DNA of 15,834 bases. Origin: an uncultured Oscillospiraceae bacterium. Its GTDB lineage: Bacteria > Bacillota > Clostridia > Oscillospirales > Oscillospiraceae. The stretch lies in the NCBI GenBank assembly GCA_934511545.1, contig CAKSWM010000008.1, positions 1 through 15,834 of the forward strand. Direction: 5' to 3'. The notes beneath the pieces are model-generated. The model did no database searches and was not told the DNA's origin. It worked only from the letters and a program-made list of their open reading frames with translations. The translations under genes were made by a program, and so were the position numbers. Below, one piece after another: positions 1 through 5,801 of the stretch (positions are counted from its first letter, which is position 1; every line of letters starts with the position of its first letter).

Positions 1-399
1 ACGCAGTCCCATCTGCACCGCCATCTGGAGAGAGCGGACATCGGAGGTCGTCCTCGTTATCAGGGACGCGGCAGAGAATCTGTCAACGTCTGCAAACGAA
101 AACTTCTGCATATGATGGAACATTCTGACGCGCAGATTCGAACCTACGCCGTTTGACGCTGTTGCGGCATGATACGCGCTGGCAAAGCTGCACACGGCGG
201 AAACAAGCGTCAGCACGACCATCAGCACGCCGCACTGTAAAATATATCCCTTGTCGGAGTTTTTGACTCCGATATCGACGATGTTTGACATGATCGAGGG
301 CAGTATCAGTCCGATTATGGTCTCGATCAATATCAGCGTCGGAGTCAATATGATGGATTTAATGTATCCTTTTGCGTTTTGGGTGATTAACTTCAGCAA
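1..399 (-). CDS. ABC exporter, transmembrane domain (N-terminal part, cut by window edge)
   Basis: The 133 codons visible encode the first part of an ABC-type exporter. The N-terminus is basic (KLITQNAKGYIK) and leads into a hydrophobic span with the motif PSIMSNIVDIGV, which is typical of the first transmembrane helix and loop of half-size multidrug-type exporters. A second hydrophobic span (ILQCGVLMVVLTLVS) follows, then a cytoplasmic stretch with LRVRMFHHMQKFSFADVDRFSAASLITR, the usual helix and coupling region before transmembrane helix 3. The start is a TTG at 399-397, chosen because AGGAGG lies 7 bases upstream (412-407) and no ATG is available nearby. It overlaps the marR-like stop codon by 7 bases, so the two are translationally coupled. 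The ATPase domain lies outside the window. In many Firmicutes such a gene is followed by a second half-transporter forming a heterodimer, but that cannot be seen here. The substrate is unknown; co-expression with a MarR repressor suggests efflux of a toxic compound. Confidence 0.85.
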   Translation of the reverse strand, partial: MLKLITQNAKGYIKSIILTPTLILIETIIGLILPSIMSNIVDIGVKNSDKGYILQCGVLMVVLTLVSAVCSFASAYHAATASNGVGSNLRVRMFHHMQKFSFADVDRFSAASLITRTTSDVRSLQMAVQMGLR

Positions 400-884
400 G
401 TTGAGGCCTCCTTCTGCGCTTTGTTTGCACTTTCTGTAAGTTTTCTTAGGTTCTCTGTCATGCGGACAAAAAACGACGAGATAAGCGCGATCTCATCGTC
501 GGAAAATCCAAGATACATTCCCTCATCGACCTTGTCAAGAGCCCGGCGGCAGCTCTTTGCGATCTCGCGGCCCTTGTCGGTTATCTCGATACGGTTCTTT
601 CTCATGTCCGACACATCCGAGAATTTTTCCACATATCCCTGCCGTTCAAGCGACTTGATCGACATCGTGACCGTGGTCGGGGAAAGATTCAGCTCGTCGG
701 CAAGATCCCGCTGAGTCGGATTGATACCATCGTCGCTCTGCGCCTCCAGAACGAACAGCAGCAGGGGCTGGCCGATATTCAGGCCCTGTTCCATAAAAAC
801 CGAGGACGTCGCCAGTTCATGCATACGCTTCAGATCGCGGTAAAGCCATTTCGGCTCTTTGGGATCGAAGTGACACTCCTGCAT
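393..884 (-). CDS. MarR-family transcriptional regulator
   Basis: This 163-residue protein has the size and layout of MarR repressors: N-terminal helices for dimerisation, a winged helix-turn-helix at about residues 57-108 (TQRDLADELNLSPTTVTMSI, then the wing with DMRKNRIEITDKG) and C-terminal helices. The wing motif D-x-R-x-(K)-N-R is the family signature. It starts with ATG at 884-882 behind a G-rich ribosome binding site (AAAGGGGG, about 11 bases upstream). The gene directly downstream is an ABC exporter whose TTG start overlaps this stop codon. MarR repressors commonly control the efflux genes they are co-transcribed with and release DNA on binding a small phenolic or lipophilic ligand. 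A strong promoter and a 17-bp palindrome lie upstream of the gene (954-999), which fits autoregulation. The ligand cannot be told from sequence. Confidence 0.9.
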   Translation of the reverse strand: MQECHFDPKEPKWLYRDLKRMHELATSSVFMEQGLNIGQPLLLFVLEAQSDDGINPTQRDLADELNLSPTTVTMSIKSLERQGYVEKFSDVSDMRKNRIEITDKGREIAKSCRRALDKVDEGMYLGFSDDEIALISSFFVRMTENLRKLTESANKAQKEASTC

Positions 885-953
885 TTCAAATGTTGCCCCC
901 TTTCGGAAGAAAATAAATTTGCATTAAAATATTTTGCACCTAAATTGTTCGTG

Positions 954-970
954 TGCAAACGATTTTTGCA
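954..970. promoter_or_regulatory. Candidate MarR operator (17-bp palindrome TGCAAA-N5-TTTGCA)
   Basis: Perfect 6-bp arms TGCAAA (954-959) and TTTGCA (965-970) surround five bases. The palindrome abuts the -10 box and covers the predicted transcription start of the marR/ABC operon, where a repressor would block initiation. A second pair of TGCA half-sites 11 bases apart lies at 920-938 around an AAAATATTTT core, so there may be two operators. The length and position fit MarR autoregulation; binding itself is inferred. Confidence 0.55.
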
Positions 971-999
971 ATAATACTACTTTTATAAAAAAATGTCAA
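971..999 (-). promoter_or_regulatory. Vegetative (sigma-A type) promoter of the marR/ABC exporter operon
   Basis: On the minus strand a perfect -35 box TTGACA (999-994) is followed after 17 bases by TATTAT (976-971), five of six matches to the -10 consensus. Transcription would start near 964, about 80 bases before the marR ATG. The location directly upstream of the gene and the exact 17-base spacing make this the best promoter in the gap. Confidence 0.75.
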
Positions 1000-1016
1000 C
1001 AGTCTTTTTCAAATAT

Positions 1017-1040
1017 CTGGACAGCGTCGTCCCGGTCCAG
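1017..1040. repeat. Short inverted repeat CTGGAC-N12-GTCCAG upstream of spoIIIAA
   Basis: Six-base perfect arms (1017-1022 and 1035-1040) lie about 20 bases upstream of the sigma-E-like -35 box of spoIIIAA. No T-run follows on either strand, so it is not a terminator. It may be an operator-type site or chance. Confidence 0.3.
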
Positions 1041-1058
1041 CGCTTAAGATTTTGCATG

Positions 1059-1087
1059 GAATATTTGCCGCCGCTTCCCCGTATGAT
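1059..1087 (+). promoter_or_regulatory. Sigma-E-like promoter of the spoIIIA operon
   Basis: GAATATT at 1059-1065 resembles the sigma-E -35 element (with the ATATT core intact). After 14 bases it is followed by CGTATGAT at 1080-1087, which matches five of eight positions of the CATACAAT-type -10 element. The spacing is the one expected for sigma E, the mother-cell sporulation factor known to drive spoIIIA in Bacillus. The predicted start near 1094 leaves a short leader ahead of the GGGAGG ribosome binding site at 1101-1106. Confidence 0.5.
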
Positions 1088-1111
1088 TCACTGAAGCGAA
1101 GGGAGGCTGAT

Positions 1112-1120
1112 ATGGATTGA
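1112..1120 (+). promoter_or_regulatory. Two-codon minimal ORF (ATG GAT TGA) overlapping the spoIIIAA TTG start
   Basis: GGGAGG (1101-1106) sits 5 bases before this ATG and 10 bases before the TTG at 1117-1119. The ATG reading frame ends at the TGA at 1118-1120, which overlaps the TTG in a different frame. Initiation at the ATG would end immediately on top of the real start, so it could lower or couple spoIIIAA translation. A chance arrangement is equally possible. Confidence 0.4.
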
Positions 1121-2004
1121 CACAGACTGGCTATACAGACGCGGCGGCAGTGCTTCCGGACGAGCTGAGATCGCGCGCAAAGCAGATGGAAAGGCAATGG
1201 TCGGGACTTGCGGAAGAATTTCGCCTGCGCGCGGGGCGCGACGCTTCCGTGCTGCTGCCGGACGGCGAGCACACCATGCTCCCTAACCGTCCGGTCAGCG
1301 TTTCCGATCTGCACACCGTTCTCGAGAGGGCGACGGGTGCCTCTCTCCACTCGGCCTACGAAAACCTTCGTTCCGGCTTTGTCACGACCCGGACAGGCTG
1401 CCGCGTCGGCGTCTGCGGAAGCGCGGTGTGTCAGGGCGATTCGGTCAAAACCATAAGGGACTTCTCCTCGCTGTCCATACGCATTCCCCGCCAGTGCTTC
1501 GGCGCGGCGGACAGTGTATACGACAGGCTGCCGCACTCTCCGTTTCCCTCCGTGCTTCTCATTTCTCCGCCCGGAGGGGGCAAAACGACGCTCCTGCGCG
1601 AGCTGATACGCCGGTTGTCCGAGGACGGACACCGGGTCTGTCTTGCCGATGAACGCGGCGAGGTCGCGGCGGTATGTGAGGGCGTGCCCCGGTTCGACGT
1701 AGGCCCCTGCACGGATGTACTGACCGGAGGCATAAAGGCCGTGAGCGCCGTTATGCTCATACGCTCAATGTCCCCCCAGATACTCGCGCTGGACGAAATA
1801 ACCGCGCCCGGGGATGTGGAAGCCTGCATCACGGCGGCAAACTGCGGCGTCGGCATTCTCGCCTCCGCGCACGCCTCGGCGCTGTCCGACCTCGGGACGA
1901 GGCCTCTTTACCGCCGTCTGCTCGAGCAGGGCATATTTACGCATGCTGTCATGATACATAACCGTGGACGTTCACGCACATATGATGTGGAGGCCCTCAC
2001 ATGA
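1117..2004 (+). CDS. spoIIIAA: Stage III sporulation protein AA (mother-cell ATPase)
   Basis: This 295-residue protein is the cytoplasmic ATPase of the SpoIIIA complex, related to secretion-system ATPases. The Walker A loop is at residues 151-158 (PPGGGKTT) and the Walker B at 222-228 (ILALDEI, with D226 and E227). The length is close to the roughly 300 residues usual for the family. The start is a TTG at 1117-1119, ten bases after GGGAGG. The in-frame codons upstream reach a TGA at 1108-1110, so no earlier start exists. An out-of-frame ATG lies at 1112-1114 closer to the ribosome binding site, but it reads ATG-GAT-TGA and stops at once. The stop codon overlaps the ATG of spoIIIAB (ATGA). The protein is thought to power assembly of, or transport through, the channel between mother cell and forespore during engulfment. 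Confidence 0.95.
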   Translation: MTQTGYTDAAAVLPDELRSRAKQMERQWSGLAEEFRLRAGRDASVLLPDGEHTMLPNRPVSVSDLHTVLERATGASLHSAYENLRSGFVTTRTGCRVGVCGSAVCQGDSVKTIRDFSSLSIRIPRQCFGAADSVYDRLPHSPFPSVLLISPPGGGKTTLLRELIRRLSEDGHRVCLADERGEVAAVCEGVPRFDVGPCTDVLTGGIKAVSAVMLIRSMSPQILALDEITAPGDVEACITAANCGVGILASAHASALSDLGTRPLYRRLLEQGIFTHAVMIHNRGRSRTYDVEALT

Positions 2005-2504
2005 GGGGGCTGTGCGCGCTTGTGATCATAGTCTGCTCCTCGCTCTGCGGCTTCGGCAAGGTCCTGTCCCTGAAAAACCGCACGGCACAGCTTGCGGATA
2101 TTCTGACCGGCCTTGAGCTCCTGAAAAGTGAGATCGGACAGAGGCAGACGCCCATGCCGGAGCTTGCAAAAACGCTCTCGCAAAGCGCCGCCGGCATTTC
2201 GCGCGAGCTGTTTTCAAATCTCAATGTGCTTATGCCCGTTATCGACACGCTCGGCTTTGCGGAAATATGGCGCAAGTCCGTTTCCGTCCTGCCGCTGAGA
2301 GACGGGGAGCGTGCGGCTCTGGAACGGCTCGGAACGACGCTGGGACGCTATGACGCGCAGTCACAGTGCCGGGAAATAGACGCCTGCATGACCCGCTTTG
2401 AGGCCTTTGAACGCGCTGCCGACGCCGAATACCGCAAAAACGGCAGATTGTATGCAGGTCTGGGGCTGACTCTCGGATTCATGATCGCCGTATTGGCAAT
2501 ATAG
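2001..2504 (+). CDS. spoIIIAB: Stage III sporulation protein AB
   Basis: This 167-residue protein matches SpoIIIAB in length and layout. It has an N-terminal hydrophobic segment (residues about 4-18) and a soluble, helical middle that includes RTAQLADILTGLELLKSEIG, the recognisable SpoIIIAB segment with its conserved L-x-x-L-x-x-E pattern. A C-terminal membrane span (YAGLGLTLGFMIAVLAI) ends the protein. The fold resembles the membrane protein GspF family of type II secretion systems, according to published work on the family. The start ATG overlaps the spoIIIAA stop by four bases, so translation is coupled. It probably acts as a membrane-platform subunit next to the SpoIIIAA ATPase in the mother-cell membrane around the forespore. 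Confidence 0.95.
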   Translation: MRGLCALVIIVCSSLCGFGKVLSLKNRTAQLADILTGLELLKSEIGQRQTPMPELAKTLSQSAAGISRELFSNLNVLMPVIDTLGFAEIWRKSVSVLPLRDGERAALERLGTTLGRYDAQSQCREIDACMTRFEAFERAADAEYRKNGRLYAGLGLTLGFMIAVLAI

Positions 2505-2508
2505 CTAT

Positions 2509-2523
2509 TATCTTTTAAAGATA
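2509..2523. repeat. 15-bp palindrome in the spoIIIAB-spoIIIAC gap
   Basis: TATCTTT-T-AAAGATA is a perfect 7-bp inverted repeat around one base. It lies in the 59-base gap that is the only sizeable break in the operon. The centre is too tight and A/T-rich for a strong RNA hairpin, and no T-run follows. It could be a protein site or chance. Confidence 0.35.
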
Positions 2524-2563
2524 CCGTTCGCCTAACTATATCTGTTTTGTCGGAGAAAAAATC

Positions 2564-2758
2564 ATGGAAGTTGATCTCGTTTTCAAAGTCGCGGCGATAG
2601 GCATACTTGTCGCCGTTCTGAACATTCTGCTCTCCCGGTCGGGCCGGGACGAGCAGGCCCTGATGGTGACGCTCGCCGGGCTCGTCTGCGTTCTGGTGAT
2701 CGTTGTGCAGGAGATAAGCGACCTGTTTTCGCTTATCAAGTCGCTTTTCGGACTATGA
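2564..2758 (+). CDS. spoIIIAC: Stage III sporulation protein AC
   Basis: This 64-residue membrane protein has two hydrophobic helices: about residues 6-23, then a short basic loop containing SRSGRDEQ, then about 33-50. The size, two-helix hairpin and GRDE-type loop are typical of SpoIIIAC. It starts with ATG at 2564, eight bases after CGGAG. Unlike its neighbours it is separated from the gene upstream, by 59 bases. SpoIIIAC and SpoIIIAD are related to each other and are thought to sit in the outer forespore membrane as part of the channel. Confidence 0.95.
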   Translation: MEVDLVFKVAAIGILVAVLNILLSRSGRDEQALMVTLAGLVCVLVIVVQEISDLFSLIKSLFGL

Positions 2759-2761
2759 GCC

Positions 2762-3148
2762 ATGGAGATTCTTACACGCGCGGCGGCCGTCGCCGCGGCC
2801 GGCTGCGTTCTTGCGCTGGTCATAAAAAAGAGCAATCCCGAGTTTTCCCTTCTGCTGTCCATTGTGATCGCTGCGGGCGTGACGGCGCTGGCTTTTTCGC
2901 TGCTGGAAAACGTGATGGAGCTGATAGAGCTTGCCTGCTCGACCTCGGGCCTGAGCAGCGCCATCGTCTCTCCGGTGATCAAGTGCATAGGGCTGGGCTG
3001 CATAACAAGGCTGGGCTGCGATCTCTGCAAAGATGCCGGCCAATCCGCCGCGGCTTCCGCGCTGGAGCTCGTCGGCTGTGCTGCCGCGCTGTGCACGGCG
3101 CTGCCGCTTTTTCGCTCGCTCATCTCCATGATAGAGCGTATCGCCTGA
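2762..3148 (+). CDS. spoIIIAD: Stage III sporulation protein AD
   Basis: This 128-residue, very hydrophobic protein has about four membrane spans. Its N-terminal part (AAAVAAAGCVLALVIKKSNPEFSLLLSIVIAAGV) follows the SpoIIIAC/AD family pattern, including the K-x-x-x-P-E-F-S-L motif. The length is within the usual range of about 130 residues. It starts three bases after the spoIIIAC stop codon. Its own stop TGA (3146-3148) overlaps the only near-cognate start codon adjacent to the spoIIIAE signal peptide. It is a membrane subunit of the SpoIIIA channel in the mother cell. Confidence 0.95.
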   Translation: MEILTRAAAVAAAGCVLALVIKKSNPEFSLLLSIVIAAGVTALAFSLLENVMELIELACSTSGLSSAIVSPVIKCIGLGCITRLGCDLCKDAGQSAAASALELVGCAAALCTALPLFRSLISMIERIA

Positions 3149-4230
3149 CGGCTGTTTTTATTTTTCTTCTTCTTTTCCTGCCCTCCTCCGCCTCTGCGGT
3201 CAGCCGGGAGGAGACAGAGGCTTTCGGCATCGGCTCGGTCGAGGCCGAAGCCCCGCCGCAGGTCGGCGAGATCCTCGGGGACGTATCCGTCACCGACGCG
3301 CTCGAGCCTGAAGGTCTGCTCTCAAAGATCTGGGACAACATAACAGCCGGCTTTTCCGCCCATGTGAAAAAGGCCGCGCACAGCGCGGTCATCATAGTTA
3401 TCGTGGTGCTCCTCTGCGCCATGGCAGGCACGATGTATCAGGGGTCCGTTCCCGACCTCGTCCCTCTCGGAGGCACGCTCGCCGTTTCTGCCGTCGCCGT
3501 CGGGGACATGAATTCGCTGTTCGGCCTGGGCACGGAAATGCTGGCCTCTCTGACGGACTTCTCGCGCGTCCTGATGCCCAGTCTCGCAGCTGCCGCCTCC
3601 GCCTCCGGCGCGGTCAGCTCCGCCGCGGCAAAATATGCCGCCGTCACTCTGTTTATGGACATCCTTATGAGCGTATCGCAAAACGTCATAATGCCGCTCA
3701 TCTATGCCTATGTGGCGCTGATAATCGCAAACGCCGCAATGGGAAACGGTGCTCTGGCCGGAACAGCCTCGCTGCTCAAGTGGCTGTGCGTGACCTCCAT
3801 GACTATACTGGTCATCGTCTTTGCCGGATATCTGAGCATAACCGGCGTCATCTCCGGCTCGGCGGACGCAGTCGCCACCCGTGTTGCAAAGACAACGATG
3901 TCCACGCTGCTTCCCGTTGTCGGCAGCATAATATCGGACGCCGCCGGTACGGTCGTTGTCGGCGCCGGACTTTTAAGAAACGCCGTCGGCGTTTTCGGCA
4001 TGATCTGCGTTCTGTGCGGCTGTGCCGCGCCCTTTGTAAAGCTCGGGATACAGTATCTGCTGTATAAGGCGGCGGGCGGTCTGTCCTGCGCCTTTGCCGA
4101 CGGACGCCTCACCGGCCTGATAAGCGGCATCGGCACGGCTTTCGGGATGGTGCTGTCACTGGTCGGAGCCGGCGCGATCATGATGTTTTTCTCCCTCATT
4201 TCGTTTATGAAGGCGGTGACCGGAGCATGA
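3091..4230 (+). CDS. spoIIIAE: Stage III sporulation protein AE
   Basis: This is the large multi-span membrane subunit of the SpoIIIA complex. A hydrophobic signal-peptide-like stretch (TAVFIFLLLFLPSSASA) is followed by an acidic outside segment (SREETEAFGIGSVEAE) and then a series of six or more hydrophobic helices to the C-terminus (LISFMKAVTGA). The start is uncertain. No ATG, GTG or TTG lies near the signal peptide. The coordinates given use the in-frame GTG at 3091, which overlaps spoIIIAD by 58 bases, adds R residues before the hydrophobic core, but has no visible ribosome binding site. The alternative is CTG at 3145, overlapping the spoIIIAD stop as CTGA, giving 361 residues and relying on coupled re-initiation. 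The open frame continues upstream to 2755, but that part runs through spoIIIAD. The stop overlaps the spoIIIAF ATG. Family proteins are near 400 residues. Confidence 0.9.
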   Translation: MHGAAAFSLAHLHDRAYRLTAVFIFLLLFLPSSASAVSREETEAFGIGSVEAEAPPQVGEILGDVSVTDALEPEGLLSKIWDNITAGFSAHVKKAAHSAVIIVIVVLLCAMAGTMYQGSVPDLVPLGGTLAVSAVAVGDMNSLFGLGTEMLASLTDFSRVLMPSLAAAASASGAVSSAAAKYAAVTLFMDILMSVSQNVIMPLIYAYVALIIANAAMGNGALAGTASLLKWLCVTSMTILVIVFAGYLSITGVISGSADAVATRVAKTTMSTLLPVVGSIISDAAGTVVVGAGLLRNAVGVFGMICVLCGCAAPFVKLGIQYLLYKAAGGLSCAFADGRLTGLISGIGTAFGMVLSLVGAGAIMMFFSLISFMKAVTGA

Positions 4231-4715
4231 GCGCCGCAGTTTCGGATTGGATACGCACAGTCGCGGGAGCTTCGCTTCTGTGCTGCTGCGCAATGTATCT
4301 CTGCCCAAAGGGCAGGGTGCGCGATGCGCTGCGAATCGTGTGCGGAGTTGTTCTCGCGCTGGCGCTGATAAGCCCCGTGGTGGAGTTTGACTTCCGCTCA
4401 TACAGCGAAAGCCTGGCCGAATACCGGGCACAGGCCGAGGATATAAACGCCATGGCGGACGAGGCTTACAGCAGCCTGACAAGATCGGTCATAGAGCGGG
4501 AATACGCGGCATATATTTCTGACAAAGCCACCGAACAGGGACTTGCGCTGTCCTCCGTCACCGTCGGAGTCGAATGGGGCGGCGGCGGAGTCTGGTATCC
4601 CACGGAGGCTCATATATCCGGCCCGGAGCGGGCAAAAACGGCGCTCGCGCCCGTTATCGAAAGCGAACTCGGCATACCGGAAGAAAGGCAGTACTGGAAC
4701 GATGATGAAGCTTGA
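4227..4715 (+). CDS. spoIIIAF: Stage III sporulation protein AF
   Basis: This 162-residue protein has two N-terminal membrane spans (about residues 11-25 and 37-51, between them CPKGRVRDALRIV) and then a soluble domain of about 110 residues. The soluble part (VIEREYAAYISDKATEQGLA, then VGVEW and a later VIESELGIPEE) matches the ring-building-motif-like domain known in SpoIIIAF. The start ATG overlaps the spoIIIAE stop (ATGA), and the 3' end overlaps spoIIIAG by 14 bases. The role in the family is structural, in the membrane complex linking mother cell and forespore. Confidence 0.94.
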   Translation: MSAAVSDWIRTVAGASLLCCCAMYLCPKGRVRDALRIVCGVVLALALISPVVEFDFRSYSESLAEYRAQAEDINAMADEAYSSLTRSVIEREYAAYISDKATEQGLALSSVTVGVEWGGGGVWYPTEAHISGPERAKTALAPVIESELGIPEERQYWNDDEA

Positions 4716-5160
4716 TTTCACCAAGATCACAAAAAGCAAATATCTGATCCCTGTGCTTCTGGCGGCTCTGGCTCTGCTTCTTCTGCTGCCGCGAAATTCC
4801 GGCTCCGGCGCGGACGAAAGCTCCCCGGTCTCTCCGGTCTTCGACGTTGCCGCAGAGCAGGAACGGCTCGAACAGACGCTCTCGCTCATAAACGGCGCGG
4901 GAAGGGTCCGTGTCCTGCTGTCCGTCTCCGCCACGGGCGAGCATGTTTTCGCCGAAAACGGCGACGAGCTGGCGGTCATCTCCATGGGCAGCGGGCAGGA
5001 ACAGGCCGTTGAGCTTTACGCGCGGAGCGCCGAGTATCTTGGCGCCGTCGTCGTGTGCGAGGGCGCAGAGAAAGCGGAGGTGAGACTGGCTCTTACAAAG
5101 GCTGTTGCGTCGTTCACAGGACTTGGCAGCGACAAAATAACGATACTGGATATGGAATAA
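4702..5160 (+). CDS. spoIIIAG: Stage III sporulation protein AG
   Basis: This 152-residue protein has a short basic cytoplasmic tail (MMKLDFTKITKSK), one membrane span (about residues 13-29) and an outside ring-building domain (from about residue 50: QERLEQTLSLINGAGRVRVL through VSATGEHVFAE to the C-terminus). In well-studied spore formers SpoIIIAG forms a large ring in the channel, structurally like EscJ/FliF rings. The start is ATG at 4702 or the adjacent ATG at 4705, inside the spoIIIAF 3' end. The open frame extends upstream to 4543, but that portion lies inside spoIIIAF and lacks a start signal. The protein is shorter than the Bacillus form (about 230 residues). The missing part corresponds to the linker or insertion between the span and the ring domain. 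Confidence 0.94.
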   Translation: MMKLDFTKITKSKYLIPVLLAALALLLLLPRNSGSGADESSPVSPVFDVAAEQERLEQTLSLINGAGRVRVLLSVSATGEHVFAENGDELAVISMGSGQEQAVELYARSAEYLGAVVVCEGAEKAEVRLALTKAVASFTGLGSDKITILDME

Positions 5161-5177
5161 AATTAAGGAGGAAAGCA

Positions 5178-5753
5178 ATGAAAAACCTTAAAAGAAACAT
5201 CGTCATCATAACCGTGCTGCTGTTTGTTTGCGCTGCCGTTTATCTGAACTGGTCGTATAACAAAGAGTGGGGCGAGGCCGATGAGGCAATGGTAGCCGCC
5301 GAAGACGCCGCAATGGCCGCCGCGAACGCGGAATACGCCGCTTCGCTCGAGGACGAGTTGACGGCCGGGACATCCGAAGGCGATGATATAGCCGTTTCGG
5401 ATTACTTTGCCCAGGCACGCCTGACACGCCAGCAGTCGCGCGATGAGGCACTGAGCCTGCTGGAGACCGCCGCCTCGGCTGAGACCGCCTCTCAGGAGGT
5501 CATCGACTCGGCAATGGATGAAATATCCGTCATGGCCGCATGGTCGATGCAGGAGAGCCAGATCGAAAACCTTCTCATCGCAAAGGACTTTGCCGACTGC
5601 GTTGTTTTCATTTCCGATGACGGAGTAACGGTCGCGGTCCCCGCTCCGGCAGAAGGACTGAGTCAGGCAACCGTAGCGCGCATAACCGAGACCATCACCA
5701 GCGAAACGGATTATACCGCTTCCCAGCTTCAGGTCATTGAGATCAAGGGTTAA
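5178..5753 (+). CDS. spoIIIAH: Stage III sporulation protein AH
   Basis: This 191-residue protein has a basic tail (MKNLKRN), one membrane span (about residues 8-25) and a long outside part. The linker is rich in Ala and Glu (AEDAAMAAANAEYAASLEDE) and probably helical. The C-terminal ring-building domain runs from about residue 90 (ARLTRQQSRDEALSLLE) to the end (CVVFISDDGVTVAVPA). SpoIIIAH anchors in the mother-cell membrane and, in species that have SpoIIQ, pairs with it across the two membranes. The start is ATG at 5178 behind a strong AAGGAGG, seven to eight bases upstream; the open frame further upstream runs through spoIIIAG. It is the last gene of the operon and is followed by a hairpin at 5769-5797. 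Confidence 0.95.
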   Translation: MKNLKRNIVIITVLLFVCAAVYLNWSYNKEWGEADEAMVAAEDAAMAAANAEYAASLEDELTAGTSEGDDIAVSDYFAQARLTRQQSRDEALSLLETAASAETASQEVIDSAMDEISVMAAWSMQESQIENLLIAKDFADCVVFISDDGVTVAVPAPAEGLSQATVARITETITSETDYTASQLQVIEIKG

Positions 5754-5764
5754 CATTTCTTTGC

Positions 5765-5797
5765 AAAAAAGTCCCGTTCCTTCGCGGAACGGGACTT
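5765..5797 (-). terminator. Rho-independent terminator of the tatD unit, possibly bidirectional
   Basis: A 12-bp stem (5769-5780 with 5786-5797) closes a five-base loop TTCGC. Read on the minus strand it is followed by six T residues (5770-5765), so it is a full terminator for the tatD transcript 5 bases downstream of the tatD stop codon. Read on the plus strand it is followed only by TATACCTATTT, so termination of spoIIIA transcripts there should be weaker. Confidence 0.85.
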
Positions 5798-5801
5798 ATA
5801 C

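Noticed and set aside
2755..3090. Long upstream extension of the spoIIIAE reading frame
   Set aside because: It lies completely over spoIIIAD in another frame, encodes arginine- and glycine-rich sequence without family features, and has no ribosome binding site.
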